DNA of 64,000 nt from Homarus americanus (taxonomy: Eukaryota; Arthropoda; Malacostraca; Decapoda; Nephropidae), in contig NW_024748849.1 in NCBI RefSeq assembly GCF_018991925.1, forward strand, positions 62,001 to 126,000. Direction: 5' to 3'. Both the position numbers and the translations under genes were made by a program. Below the pieces are notes generated by a model, which was not told the DNA's origin, did no database searches, and saw nothing but the letters and a program-made list of their open reading frames with translations. Shown here piece by piece: positions 50,001-62,440 of this stretch (position 1 is the first letter of the stretch; each line of letters begins with the position of its first letter).

Positions 50001-53000
50001 ACGCCAATTTTCTTCACCTTGCGCATCCCTTCTCTAGGCAGTCGCGAGACACACATCTGCAGTGCCGACAGAATGCGAGGCACGTCCTGCTTGTTGCCTT
50101 CTGTGCCTGTTATAGGACTTCCTTCATTAGTATTGCCAAATAAAGATGTGAGTAAGTCATGTTGTATGACAGATAATAATACTATACTTAATAATAAAAT
50201 ATTTAATCTATTCCTTAATCATGTTTCAAGTCTCCATAAAGAGATATTTCTTTTTTTTTCACTTTTATCCTCTTCGCCACTGATCGGCCTGTCAGCCACT
50301 TGGGCGATCGGTCACGTCTCTGATTACTTTTCCTTTTCATTTATCTTCTTCACCAAAAGATCGGCTCGCTAGCCGCCCGGGCGATCGGTCACGTCTCTGT
50401 CACCCACTGTTGGCAAATACTGGGCATGCACCGGCTCCTGAATGTACCTGAACCCGCTCCAGTGTTGGTCAAGTCTTGTCTTGAAAGAGCTCACACTCGG
50501 TGCCGTCACAACATTCTCTGGTAGATTGTTCCAAGATAATGAAGTGTGAGACCCCTTGGTAGTCATGAAATACTTTACATTTTATTGAACAAAGTTAAAC
50601 TCATTTGCTACATCATTTATCTTAAGTAGACTCATCATTATCCTAATAATGTGAAGAACACTCTCGGTACAGTCTACAAATGTTATTACAGTTCTTCATG
50701 TAACAGCAAAGGACTGTCATCCATAAAAGGAGAGCTTCATAGCCTTCCTCACTGCATTTCTAAATTAACTGTACATTCATAAATTATCATTAAGTTAAAA
50801 AATATATAAGTACTGTACAGTAATCACAGTACATGACAAGGACTAAAATGGTTTTATACAAACCTGAACTGCAGTTTAAAATTCAAGATAAGCCGAGACC
50901 AATTTCACTATGATATCAATATTTTGTGTGTTGAGTATTATGAGTGAAAAGTATGTCAAATAACGACAATTTGGAGACCTAACTGAAGTTTTATAGAGCA
51001 GACATTTTGTCATCAATAAAGTTGATAAGGAGGAAACACAGAAGGGAAAAATTTGTTGTAAGGCACAGAATCATTTTTGAAGGCAGACATAAAATTAACC
51101 GAATTCTTAAGGTACAATAAAAACGGACCGAAATGTTATATCAATGTAAGTTATATTCTGCTAAGTTTAGTCTGTGACATTTTATATGATAAAAACTTTA
51201 AGCTTAAAACTACCTTTACCCTATTTTGGGAATGCTTCTTGGAAATTTCCCTGAGGGAGTGTAGTGTTGGTGCACTCTGGGAGTCTTTAATATTTGCTTT
51301 CATAGTTTTTTGTGTGTCACACATTCACTGTTCTTTGGTTCACAAATGATTAGTGTTTTAGCATGATACTGTATAGCAAAATACAGTCTTTTGTACACAT
51401 ATTGTATTATTAATCAGTTAATGTATAATCGTATATCGGTCTCTACTCCACTTATGATGGGGTTTCGTTCCGACGACCTGGTCGTAAGTCGATCGAGTTG
51501 TAAGTCGAACCGAGGAAAATAATACAAATACATAGTACAGTAGAACGTCGATTTAAAGCAATTCAATTTAAGATTATTGATTTAAAGCGACACCCACAAT
51601 TAAGGACAATGTTTTAATTTAAAGCGAATCTTTCCTATTTTGCACGAGTCAATCTGGCGCATCATATTTCAAAATTCGCGCCTAATGTTTCTCTGAGCAC
51701 GCTACACTGTCCTAAGGGCAAAGCTGTACTGTACATGTGCTCAAAATAATGCACTAAATGATTATTAAAATTTTTGTCTAGTGCAAACTATAGCATGATT
51801 ATATTCAAATTAATCACAATCTTATAAGAATTCCAGCAATGTAGATTATATTCTCCCTGGTCACTTCTGTGATATTTTATAAACAAAAATAAAAAACTCA
51901 ATCTAAAGGACATAAATAAACAAATAAATACTTCACAAGACCTTCGGCGCCAACTGTCACCCCAGGATTCCAATGTACTGTACAGTATTGTGGTTATTAT
52001 GTAGTTTGTATTCAGAAAGATAATTCATTTCTTAGTTCACTGTTTCACATTTTTAACATGTTATCAATTGTTCACTAAATATTAAGTGCTTATGTACAAC
52101 TGAAGAATGTATTTTAAATGTGAACTTAATTAAAAAAATTCTTCAATGAAACATTTGTACAGGGTTGACTTCTTCAATATACACCTGACCTTCACTTTAT
52201 GTCAGAGTTATGTTCTGTGAAAACCTCGTGTAACTCAAAATCACATAAAGTGAGTTCTTAATCTAATGGAGAAAATGGGGATGTGTTCCACAACCATTTC
52301 TGGAGTTCTTCCAACCTTTTACAGAACAATGACACACTAAAAGACAACAATAATGTTATAAACATTGTGGAATATAATCATTACCATACTCTAATGTGTC
52401 TTAAAAATAAAGAAAAGAAAATATAAAATTATAAAATAAGAAAAATAGCAACACACCATTTCACAGGCCACCTCATGCTCAGTTTTTACCCTTCCCATAT
52501 CTTGTACAGAGCGCATAATGACAAACTTTTTCGCTTTAAGCGAATTGTAGGTAGAAGTAGGGACCTCGTATAATTATAAAATCACATACGTACATATATA
52601 ACGAGTGTGCATAAAGCAAGTGTCAGATGTACTGGGGTCCCCCTTAATGCACTGTTTGATACAGGAATGGAAAATAAAATAATAAAAAGAGAGAATCTGT
52701 ACATGCAGACACAGGGAAGATGATGCAAGTACATAAATAAATAATAAGGAACATATCACACACACACACAATACTCATCAAGTATAACACTTGACTAGGC
52801 AATAAAAATGATAAGAAATTAGTATCACATTAGTTAAGGGTTCACTAAACTAGTTTTCAATACAAAATCTACATTACCACTACATCATTATAATTTCTGC
52901 AGAAACACTCTTGATGCTGCCTCTGAAAAACATACAAAATATTCATGACACTGCTGGGGGACTCTCTCTTATCTGGCAACTTTGGAACCAGGACCATGCC

Positions 53001-55088
53001 AGATGAGAGAGACGGTTAACATGTACAGGGAGTCCCCGAGCTACAAACAGGTTCCGTTCCTGAAGACGTTCTTAAGTCGGATTTGTACGTAAGTCGGGAC
53101 ACGTGTTATGTGCATACCGTACTTAAGAACAATGTTTAAAATCCCACTATATCATAGCCTATAGTATTTCCACGCTAACCTGGCCCATAAGCCACGCCTC
53201 TCTTCTATACTAATAGCAGATTGTAGCTATAGACGAGGGGTAGGGCCTATGGGCCAGCTTAAGAGTGGAAAGGGTATATGTCCTTCTATACTGTACAGTA
53301 CATCTAAAATCACTAAATTTAAGACAAAAGAAACAGAGTGATAAAATACAGTAAATGAAAGTAAAAAATAAGTCATCAGGTAAATAAAATACTGCAAATT
53401 TCAAGTTTAACCCAGTAAGTATCCGTGGGTGTTTTGTAAGTTGGGCGTTCAGCACTTACTGAGGCATCCCTAGTGGAAAAGCAACATTCATCCCAGGGAA
53501 AGTCGGAGAAGAATTCTCGCAAGGATTGCCAGTTTGCCCTCTGATAGCACCATAGTTGGAGTTTAGAGGGGGGTGGGGAAGGTGGTCATGCCCAGTTTGA
53601 TTTAATAGAAATAAGATTGTGATCAGAAGACCCTAATGGGGCAGAAATTGAGTATGAAGTGTGAGGGGTTAAAGGTAAAACAATGAATCAAGATTGTTAG
53701 TAAACTGATCGTGTCGATCTGGAACACGTGTAGGGTGTTTAATTATTTGTTCCATATCATTAAGTAAGGAAAAAGAAAGTGCCCCAACTCCACCTGGGTC
53801 ATCCCTTGCAGAGCCAAGCCACTCTGTGAAGTTAACTTCTATGTACAGTAAAAAGTTTTATCCATACCCATCATTATCATACTAACTAATAAAAATAAAC
53901 TTTCAGTAAGTATCACCAGATTACTGAACATAAACAGAGGACCTTAAAGTCTTAAACATCATACTGTACTGCACTGCACTGTATTGCACTGTACTGAACT
54001 GCACTGTACTGCACTGTACAGCACTGCACTGAACTGCACTGTACTGCACTGTACAGCACTGCACTGTATTGAAATGCACTGTACTGTACAGTATTGCACT
54101 GTACTGAACTGAACTGTACTGCACTGTACAGTATTGCACTGTACTGAACTGTACTGCACTGTACTGTACAGTATTGCACTGTACTGAACTGAACTGTACT
54201 GTACAGTATTGCACTGTACTGAACTGCACTGTACTGTACAGTATTGCACTGTACTGAACTGCACTGTACTGTACAGTATTGCACTGTACTGAACTGCACT
54301 GTACTGTACTGTACAGTATTGCACTGTACTGAACTGAACTGTACTGTACGGTACTGAACTGAACTGCACTGTACTGTACAGTATTGTACTGTACTGAACT
54401 GAACTGTACTGTACTGAACTGCACTGTACTGCACTGTACAGTATTGCACTGTACTGAACTGCACTGTACTGTAGAGTATTGCACTGTACTGTACTGTACA
54501 GTATTGCACTGTACTGAACTGCATTGCACTGTACTGTACAGTATTGCACTGTACTGAACTGAACTGTACTGTACTGCACTGTACTGTACTGCACTGTACA
54601 GAACTGTACTGTACTGCACTGCACAGTATTGCACTGTACAGTATTGTATTGTACTATACTGTACAGTATTGTACTGAATTGTACAGTATTGCACTGTAGT
54701 GTACTATACTGTACTGTACAGTATTGTACAGTATTGCACTGTAGTGTACTGTACTGTACAGTATTGTACTGTACTGTACAGTATTGCACTGTAGTGTACT
54801 GTACTGTACAGTATTGTACTGCATTGTACAGTATTGCACTGTAGTGCACTGTACTGTACTCTACTCTACTATCAGGAACACAGATATATATACAGTGTGA
54901 TCCAGTGCCTTATTAGCACAGTAGTCTGGGATAGACTGGTAGTGGTAATTACCAAGTTCGCTGGGGACATCTGAGTACGTGTCCTTCTTCTGGCTGGAGA
55001 TGACCTCCTTGGATACAACGTCCACCAGACAGCACTTGACCGAGGTCGTCCCTATATCAATACCCAACACGCACTGATTTGAACTCAT
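44102..55088 (-). CDS. SHPK: Sedoheptulokinase, complete, about 469 aa
   Basis: Exons on the minus strand: 55088-54953, 50121-49929, 49507-49340, 49157-49040, 47620-47479, 46770-46673, 45604-45430, 44772-44577, 44285-44102. All phases agree; human SHPK is 478 aa. This FGGY-family kinase phosphorylates sedoheptulose to sedoheptulose 7-phosphate, feeding the non-oxidative pentose phosphate pathway in the cytosol. Visible motifs: phosphate loop GIDIGTTSVKCCLVD, VCGQMHG, LYTWQDSRC with the catalytic-type Asp, STGFGCATLLW, TIHDFLVCMLCGL, ASWGYFNT, VINISTSAQ, YLAVAASLNGGNALAAFV, PTIFGERHTP, LAKVTRALCKGVITNIHSM and IIGGGSALARNPIL near the C-terminus. Exon 2 could start instead at 50106, losing five residues. 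Intron 5 has a GC donor. Introns hold a 0.9-kb ACTGT array, a LINE and Tigger-type ends. Confidence 0.95.
46505..46690. repeat. 43-bp tandem repeat spanning the SHPK exon 6 donor
   Basis: Four units of 43 bp, each with ACTGATCAGCATCTTACTTG (plus strand). The unit next to exon 6 contains the real exon-intron junction. Two further units keep the donor sequence TGCCTCAAGTAAGATGC on the minus strand, and the outermost has CAAATAAG instead of CAAGTAAG. Confidence 0.93.
46880..47240. repeat. GTGTGGATGATG-rich minisatellite with (GT)n core
   Basis: TGTGGATGATGGAGT-like units flank a run of about 26 GT at 47008-47060. It lies in SHPK intron 5. Open frames on the minus strand rich in His-Thr are repeat artefacts. 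Confidence 0.88.
50240..50540 (-). repeat. CR1-like LINE 3' fragment with double tail
   Basis: The minus strand reads LPENVVTAPSVSSFKTRLDQ and YIQEPVHAQYLPTV, then two tandem tail units as in the 35990-37072 copy. It lies in SHPK intron 1, in the same orientation as the gene, about 120 bp before exon 2. Confidence 0.85.
51430..53110. mobile_element. Cluster of Tigger-type terminal sequences
   Basis: Several different termini follow one another in SHPK intron 1: CGGTCTCTACTCCACTTATG (51440), CAGTAGAACGTCGATTTAAA (51539), TTCACTTTATGTCAGAGTTA (52192), GGGGACTCTCTCTTATCTGG (52956) and ACAGGGAGTCCCCGAGCTAC (53025). All have the CAGT-nn-nCYC style of pogo/Tigger ends with internal repeated words. 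No transposase frame remains. Confidence 0.55.
53960..54870. repeat. ACTGT/ACTGC/ACTGA 5-mer satellite-like array, 0.9 kb
   Basis: On the plus strand 5-bp words ACTGT, ACTGC, ACTGA and ACAGT run almost without slip. A longer pattern around CAGTATTGCACTGTACTGAA recurs every 35-60 bp. It lies in SHPK intron 1. All three minus-strand frames stay open for 190-296 codons, which follows from a 5-mer with no stop in any register. Confidence 0.95.
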
Positions 55089-57160
55089 CCTGGAAATGAT
55101 CCACTTATTAACACTTAAAGTATTGTGCAAAAACCTAAAACATAAATGTTCATCATTTTCTAATTTAGTTTCAACATTTATAAAAGCTTCCAAGTTTCTG
55201 AGAGTGCACTACTTACTTAACTACTTATAAATACATGTACAAAAAATATCAATAGTGATCTACATTAATCATGTTAATGTGTTAATGATGACTCGGGTGC
55301 TCATGCAGGTCAATAACATACAGGTGTGCTGTGCTGCCATGCAGGGAAACACTTATGTTTATTACACTGTAACAATCAATCATCCCCATCCACAAACACA
55401 CACACTCAGAATGCCCAGGTTTAAATCAAGAGATGGATTATTCTAACTACTGTACTGTAATATGAGAAATCAACATGTACACAACTCAAACACATGACTA
55501 TACAGTACTGTGCTGTACTGTATTTTCATACAAGAAAATATAAAAAATACTGTACATCCAATAATCACTGGGAATCTCGTATACAACTTCTGTTTCAAAA
55601 GAAAACATAATCGGAGCTGAGAATTCCCACACGACACTCAACTAAACAAACAACATGAGGTTAACAGTGAGTGAGACTGTTGACTCATGATACTTTCAGA
55701 AACATTGTTACAATTTAATGTCTCTGTGTCTTTAGTAGTCAGACTTACATGTAACACTCTACATACAGGGTGTCTCAGTAAAATGTATATGCATGAATAC
55801 TTGTATTGCAAGAGCATCAAGTGAGGATAATATTGCTGTTGTAAAGCAAGCATTCACATAATCACTACAAAAATTTGTAAGACACTCTGTACTTGCTGGG
55901 GGTTTCTGTATAGTGGCTATGACCAGGGACCACCCAGAGGGCAGGGAAGCTGGGATTAATCTGCAGGACCCGGGAAAAATGGGGATACAGTACTGTAGAG
56001 GGTAAATATTAAACCTCTCTGTAAAGTAGTTAATCAAATTAAATGGAATGCTAAAAATAGAAATAAAGAACAAGTGTTATAGATACAGTATATTAATAAC
56101 TGTTTGAAGGTCAAAAGGGGCCCCATAAATTTATCTTTCCACGGGACTCTGGCCAGCTCTCAGCAGCCCTGGGTGTGACACTAGCATACTGGAGCAGTGA
56201 TTCACAAACTTACTGAGGTAAGCAGTACAACTAGATGCCTTAATGAGTAACTGTGGAGGTGTAGAGAACTACATTTTTATTCCACAAATCCTACACGAGT
56301 GAAGGTGATGGTCATTGGCTGGCATACGAATACCAAGTAAGCAGGAGGTTGTAGGGAGGTAAACTGGCAGCCTCCAGAGGATGCTCATCATTATGGTCAA
56401 TTACAATGTGTGAAGAGCACGAGTGAAGTGTGTATGAAGCACAGGCAAGTGGAGGAGGAGGGGAAAAAACAGAAATAAATAATATGGTAAAGAGAAAGAT
56501 AAAAAAAAGACTAATAATAACAGCCATTTTTGTAAAGTACCACAGAGATATTGGCCCGTCAAATATTGTTACATGAGAATTATGTTAGTCAACCCCAACA
56601 CTCAGGGGTGTTGCCACAGGGGAGCAGCAGGGAGCCATGCCCCCTCATTTTAATATATGCTGATTTAAAAAAGAAATAAGACTGTATAAAATTTGTTGTT
56701 GAGGGAATGACTTATGATGCACAAATTTTAAATTGCCACGTGGTTGCCATCGCCAGTTGATGTTTTATATACCGTATTGCATTTATTGTCCACTGAGCGT
56801 GATGAATTTACAATAAAATAATGAACATTTATAGTGTTTCCTTGAACACATTAGTTTTATTATCCATTAAGAGTACTATACTGTACTTTAACTTGTGCTG
56901 GAATATTGATGATCTATTAAATTTAACAATAATTATATGTACTATACTGTACACTTGGGATTCTCATGTCACTGATTTTGTCTGATAAAAAAGATTTATT
57001 AAAATACTAAAAAAATTTAAAGTTTTTTTATGAATTCTGTCGTGAATTTCAGTGCTTTGAATATTTCCCGCAAGGGCAACATGGTAACAATTTACCAAAC
57101 ACTAAGCCTAAGTTAACTGATGTTGGGTTGGGATAGTTTTTGGATGTTCACAAGTCATTG
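55089..57160. other. Upstream of SHPK, no gene seen
   Basis: This should hold the SHPK promoter unless a non-coding first exon lies further away. I see no clear TATA box or initiator. Short ACTGT runs are present. Confidence 0.45.
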
Positions 57161-57164
57161 TTGT

Positions 57165-57360
57165 GCCCCCATATTCTGAAGTGCCCCCTCCTGTACAGTA
57201 TTCTGAAGTGCCTCCTCCTGTACAGTATTCTGAAGTGCCTCCTCCTCTTGTACAGTACTGTATTCTGAAGTGCCTCCTCCTCTTGTACAGTACTGTACAG
57301 TATTCTGAAGTGCCTCCTCCTCTTGTACAGTACTGTATTCTGAAGTGCCTCCTCACTGAA
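57165..57360. repeat. Minisatellite with ATTCTGAAGTGCCTCCTCCT unit
   Basis: Six copies of TTCTGAAGTGCC(C/T)CCTCCT joined by TGTACAGTA(CTGTA) spacers, unit about 28-42 bp. Confidence 0.9.
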
Positions 57361-59700
57361 TTTATCCTGGTAATGCCCCTGCCAACAATACGTGTACTGT
57401 ACTTAAGAATATTTCTACCTTAGCTTCACGTACGCACATGACTCGTCTTGAATTTGCAGTGAGGTAACTAAGTACGGTATACAGAACCTCATCATAACAT
57501 TACTCAACTACTGTTCTTGGTGTGCACTAGAAACACAGTTATCCATCACAGCCGCCTTCCTTTTCCAACACCACACTGTATCTCTGGGAGTGTCTTAGTG
57601 TGAACAAAAGAGCCAGCAAGTGAATCTCACACAGAGTACTCAAGTTACACATTATACTAACACACACACAGAGTACTCAAGTAACACATTATACCAACAT
57701 ACATATAGTACTCAAGTTACAAGTTAAACCAATTCTATTATTTACAAACAGTTTTTTACTCAAACAAACACCCATAATATTAACAAATACTACAGATACA
57801 CAAGTACTGTACAGTGCTGTTTATAAGAACATACCTGTACAGTACATTTAATCGCACACACACAAAAAAAACTAATCATTATCACACAGGAAATAATTAA
57901 TGATTACAGAAGTATAGACTTAGAGGTCTGTGCACACATGCTGCAGTGTTAAGGCAAACATAAGACATAAGGTAGAGGCTCTATTACAGTGCTGAAGAAA
58001 TAGACAACATGCTGCAGTAACTGTCCCACAGAATATATAATTTTTTTTGTCCATCTATTTCTGGCCATATATAATGTACTGTACCTTGTTGGCCAACATG
58101 CAGTTAACAGTTGATAAAGTTAAATCATCCTTATGTCTGCAACTTTTCTCTAAACTACCATAAAACCTTTAGTTATGTAGCTGTGACTCATGTCACTTCT
58201 ACAATGCCCACCACAAAGGCATCAGCAGCTTACATTACAGTACAGTAATGTATAGTGCTTCCTAACTTATCTTCTTGTACTAACTTTCTCTATATCAGGG
58301 ACCGAATGTCTTGCACAAATTTTATTTTGTATTTACTAAAGAATTTTGCACATATTCTACTGTTTTAAGGTGACTCACGTACAGGTACAGTACAGTACAG
58401 TAAGAATATGAAAATTACAAAAGAAGCATTTTAGTGTGAGATTGTGCCAGTCTTGTGTTCAGAAACATTATAAGCAGCTTGTCTTTAATACACTACAGTA
58501 TACAATAGTTACAGTACAGTACATACACAGTACATCTCTTACCAGCTATACTCTAATCTTTAGCCATGACTTTATTGTTTATCTTTTTATAACCATGACT
58601 CTGTACTGTACATAAATACCTGTACAATGTACTGTAGTGTACTGTATCATTTTATGAGTGAGCTAAACTTTAATGAAATTCGTTCGGTAATTATTTTGCA
58701 ATTTTGTCGAGAAATGTACTGAACTGTACGTATACACTGTACACAGAGATAACACAAGAGCTTTCTGTCCTTGGCACTGTACATTACTATTAATTCACAA
58801 ATACAGTTCGTCCTTTTTTATGTATCTATCAACCAAGACTTATTCCCAAATACATCAATCAGTCAACAAACAATATCCATAAAATATATGATGAAATATT
58901 CTCTTGTCAATAAACTTGATGATGGCCACTAAGGAACATCATCACAACAAGACAACTGTTGACAGACTAATGGTACAGGTTCTGTCATAGGTAGAGGACT
59001 AAATACTATACAGTAAGACCAAAGGATGATTTATTTCTATTGTACAGTACAGTACAGTACTGTACTGTACTGTACTGTACTGTGCTGTACTGTACCATCA
59101 CTGGAGAATCAGTGACTACACCAGGTCCTGGTACACTCTTTGTATACTTTAAAACAACATTATTGTACATTTATAACGCTCCCATCACCGTTCTCTTTAT
59201 AGTATCTAACAATATGGAGTGTGCAGTGCTGATAGTTCACAGTTGTTAGTAAGGAACAAACAAGCCAGATAATGTTCACAAATATAATTCATATAATCAT
59301 AAATATATCATGCATAATATAACCGAATGCCCTGGCAAAAAAATATTAATAAAAAATATATAAAATTGATAGTACTGTATGTATAGAAGTCAGGCAGGCA
59401 TGCATGTGTATGTGTGTATGGGAAGGGGGGGGAGGGGTCTGGGTGGATAAGTTCAAGTGGTCAATAAGTGTTAAGTGGGCTTTTGCCTGCATGTGTATGC
59501 CAGGCAGCTGTTACTTAAAGTCAACAGGATGCCTCTCTACCAAGCTCGACCTACAAGATGTCTCTCTGAATCTGCAAACACCATAAAATAATTCTTATGT
59601 CTTAAGAAATGATGCAGTGTTACAATAGTGTTATGGAACTGAAGAACACAGTGTAGCCTATGCGTGTGTAGAAGCAAATATAAATATGGATGTGTGTCAC
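57361..59700. other. Intergenic, no gene seen
   Basis: AT-rich, with many ACTGT/GTACA runs, the densest at 59040-59095. No supported coding frame. Confidence 0.5.
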
Positions 59701-59739
59701 AGAAGGTGTAACTATGTGTCTATGTGTCAGACATGTGTA

Positions 59740-60045
59740 CACATGGGTGTCACAGAAGCAGGTGTACACATGGCTGTGTGTGTGTCACAGTGGCAAGTGT
59801 ACACATGGCTGTGTGTGTCACAGTGGCAGGTGTACACATGGCTGTGTGTGTTACCACTGACAGGTGTACATATGGTTGTGTGTGTCACAGTGGCAGGTGT
59901 ACACATGGCTGTGTATGTCAGAGGCAAGTGTACACATGGCTGTGTGTGTCACAGTGGCAGGTGTACATGTGTGTCACAGTGGCAGGTGTACATGTGTGTC
60001 ACAGTGGCAGGTGTACATGTGTGTCACAGTGGCAGGTGTACACAA
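59740..60045. repeat. Minisatellite, 27-36 bp units
   Basis: About nine units of CACAGTGGCAGGTGTACA with either CATGGCTGTGTGTGT or TGTGTGT between. The long frames through it on both strands come from the repeat and show no codon bias. Confidence 0.92.
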
Positions 60046-62440
60046 CCAAGGAAGCAGTACGTGGAAGAGATGTAAGTAACTATCCTCGGTGCACAACCCA
60101 TAACCTGCGTCCACACATTAAGGGGCCATCGTACCGGTAACGGTCAGCTGAGCGAGACATGGTTTTCTTGTGACTGAAAAATAAAAGGCAGTGAAGATGT
60201 TACGTACAATCTGACAACAGTTACCTACATTTTCTTTCCTCTGTGGTAAACAACATATAAATTAATGAACTACATTACTGTAAGTGGTAGTAACTAACAG
60301 TGAGTGAACTAGTTATATAGTGGACAGTTAGCTATAAGAGAGCCTATGGTACAGTATCTCTAACTAAGGTCATGGACACATTCATCACACTGATAATTAC
60401 TAATTACAGTTAATCAGGTTTCATGCTTTTTATTAATTCAGGAACTAAAAGCAAATAATATTAGGGTCAACATTCAGTTTATGCACAAAAGTTCAGCAAA
60501 AACACCTAATACTAATGATAATAAAGGGTGTTCACATGTACAGTGTCTAGATCATCAATGACAACTAAAACCAACACAAAACATAAATATCAAACATTTA
60601 ACCACATAAAAACAATAAGTCTATGGTCAAACAATCCCCATAGAAACACCGTCATGCGAAACGTCTTCCGTAAACCTCAACAACAGGCACACACTTGCTC
60701 GACACACACCACCACCGCCTTCACACGATACCCGGGTTGTTAGGAGGGCTGCTCTCAACACACACCTTCCCCAGATAACCTCAACAACACCAGCTGCTCC
60801 ATCAACAAACATTGGTAACTGTGGATGAACTGGTAAGTGTTTGTTTACATTGAGAAACCGAGCCGCCAGTGAGGTGGTGAAGACAAGCCTCGGCCATTAA
60901 CAGAATGAGTCAGGCCTCAGTTCAATTAGAGAACTGGTCTTCAAAGGACTTAAGACATGTTACTCAAAGGATTAAATCACATTATTCGAGGTTGTAAATC
61001 AATTGTATTCAAGGGGTTAACATATTTTACTCAATGGGATAATCCCTTGTACTCAGGGGTCAAAATTTCATACTAACTGGGGTTATTCATTTTCCCTAGG
61101 GTTGGCACTGTACTCCTTGTACTCAGGGGATTGACATGATACACAAGGAATAAACACAATTTGGCTGATGGTGAAGTGCTATTACAAACTGGGATTATGC
61201 ATTATTACTAAACAAATTACAGAATACCGAGTACAGTACCTGTGAGTACAATAAATTAGTCCATTAATATATCTGAACCCATTGAGTACAATAACTTCAC
61301 CTCTTGACCATGATAACTTCAACCCTTTGAGTACACTGAGCATATCCCTACAATGGCACTTTACTCAAGGGGTGAAGAGATCATATCTAAGGGGTAATAT
61401 ACAGTTGGTTGGAACTTAAAGGAAAAAATAAATAAAAAATTACAGTATCATATTTATTTTGTATTATCTACAGCCTCAGAATATATTGTACAGCACTTTC
61501 AATTTTTACCTGCCACCATATGTTCACACTTTCAGCAGCATTCCCGACTCATGGTTCCTGACACAGTACGGTACTACATCTATGGTCCTCAAGCAACAGA
61601 ATTTGGCTATACAGGTACAGGTATACTGTACTGTACAGATATAAAAGGGGTGTTAGCAGGCAGCGATCATGTTTCATAGGTCGTGCACCATAGTAAAATT
61701 AGTCCTTTTTTTTCTTCTTATTTTCAGGTGAAAGAATCATAAGAAAATAACAGATAAATTAACACTAGAGGAAAGTGTCGGTTTAATATTAATATATTAA
61801 AAGTCAGACGCTACACACTGGTCAGATGCTAAAGAATTTAATCAACAACAACCAGTTAATTCTTTTGTGCATGTAGCATTTGGCTTTTTCTCACCATGAT
61901 TATAGAACCAACTCTCTCCTCCAGCGATAATCTCTGTTGAGTGTGTCTGCGTGTGTTCTAATTGTGCTTACGTATATAAATAATCTTTTTATCGTGATTA
62001 CTTATATAAAGCTGTTTGCAGATAATTTACGCATATACAATGCTAATGCAACAAATCCGACCTCTTTATCTCAAATAGCAAGCTTGTTATGACTCATTAC
62101 GTACAATTATCTCTCGTGTGGTGCAGTCAAGTGAGGTGAGGTGAGTGACTGGCCAGGCCCTGAGCATCTTGCTGGAGAGCACCTCCGTCAATCCAAGAGT
62201 GTTAAACAACAGGGGGGGGTCAGATCAAGGTAGGAAATAGAGAAGCATTAAGTCCTTAGGGAACTGGCCAACTTTCTGTCCTGTGGTGTGGGTGAGGACC
62301 TGCCTCTTCCAACTCTGCTCTCCACAATGTCAACTTAATATGTTGTAGGTACTGTATTCTTACTACACTTCCTGATGACGAAATAGCCTCAGGTGTTGCG
62401 GAGAAGAATACTGAAATTCAAGAACTGTTAAATAAAAATG
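60046..62440. other. Intergenic, no gene seen
   Basis: GC-richer patches lie at 60100-60170 and 60640-60890 but give no supported gene. Diverged TACTCA(A)GGGGTTAA-like words recur at 60950-61400. Confidence 0.4.

Noticed and set aside
53921..54849. Three overlapping minus-strand frames of 190-296 codons
   Set aside because: A 5-bp repeat without stop words leaves every frame open; composition is only Tyr, Ser, Thr, Val, Gln, Cys in fixed order.
59686..60140. Plus- and minus-strand frames of up to 138 codons rich in Cys, His and Val
   Set aside because: They follow the minisatellite exactly and exist in several frames at once.
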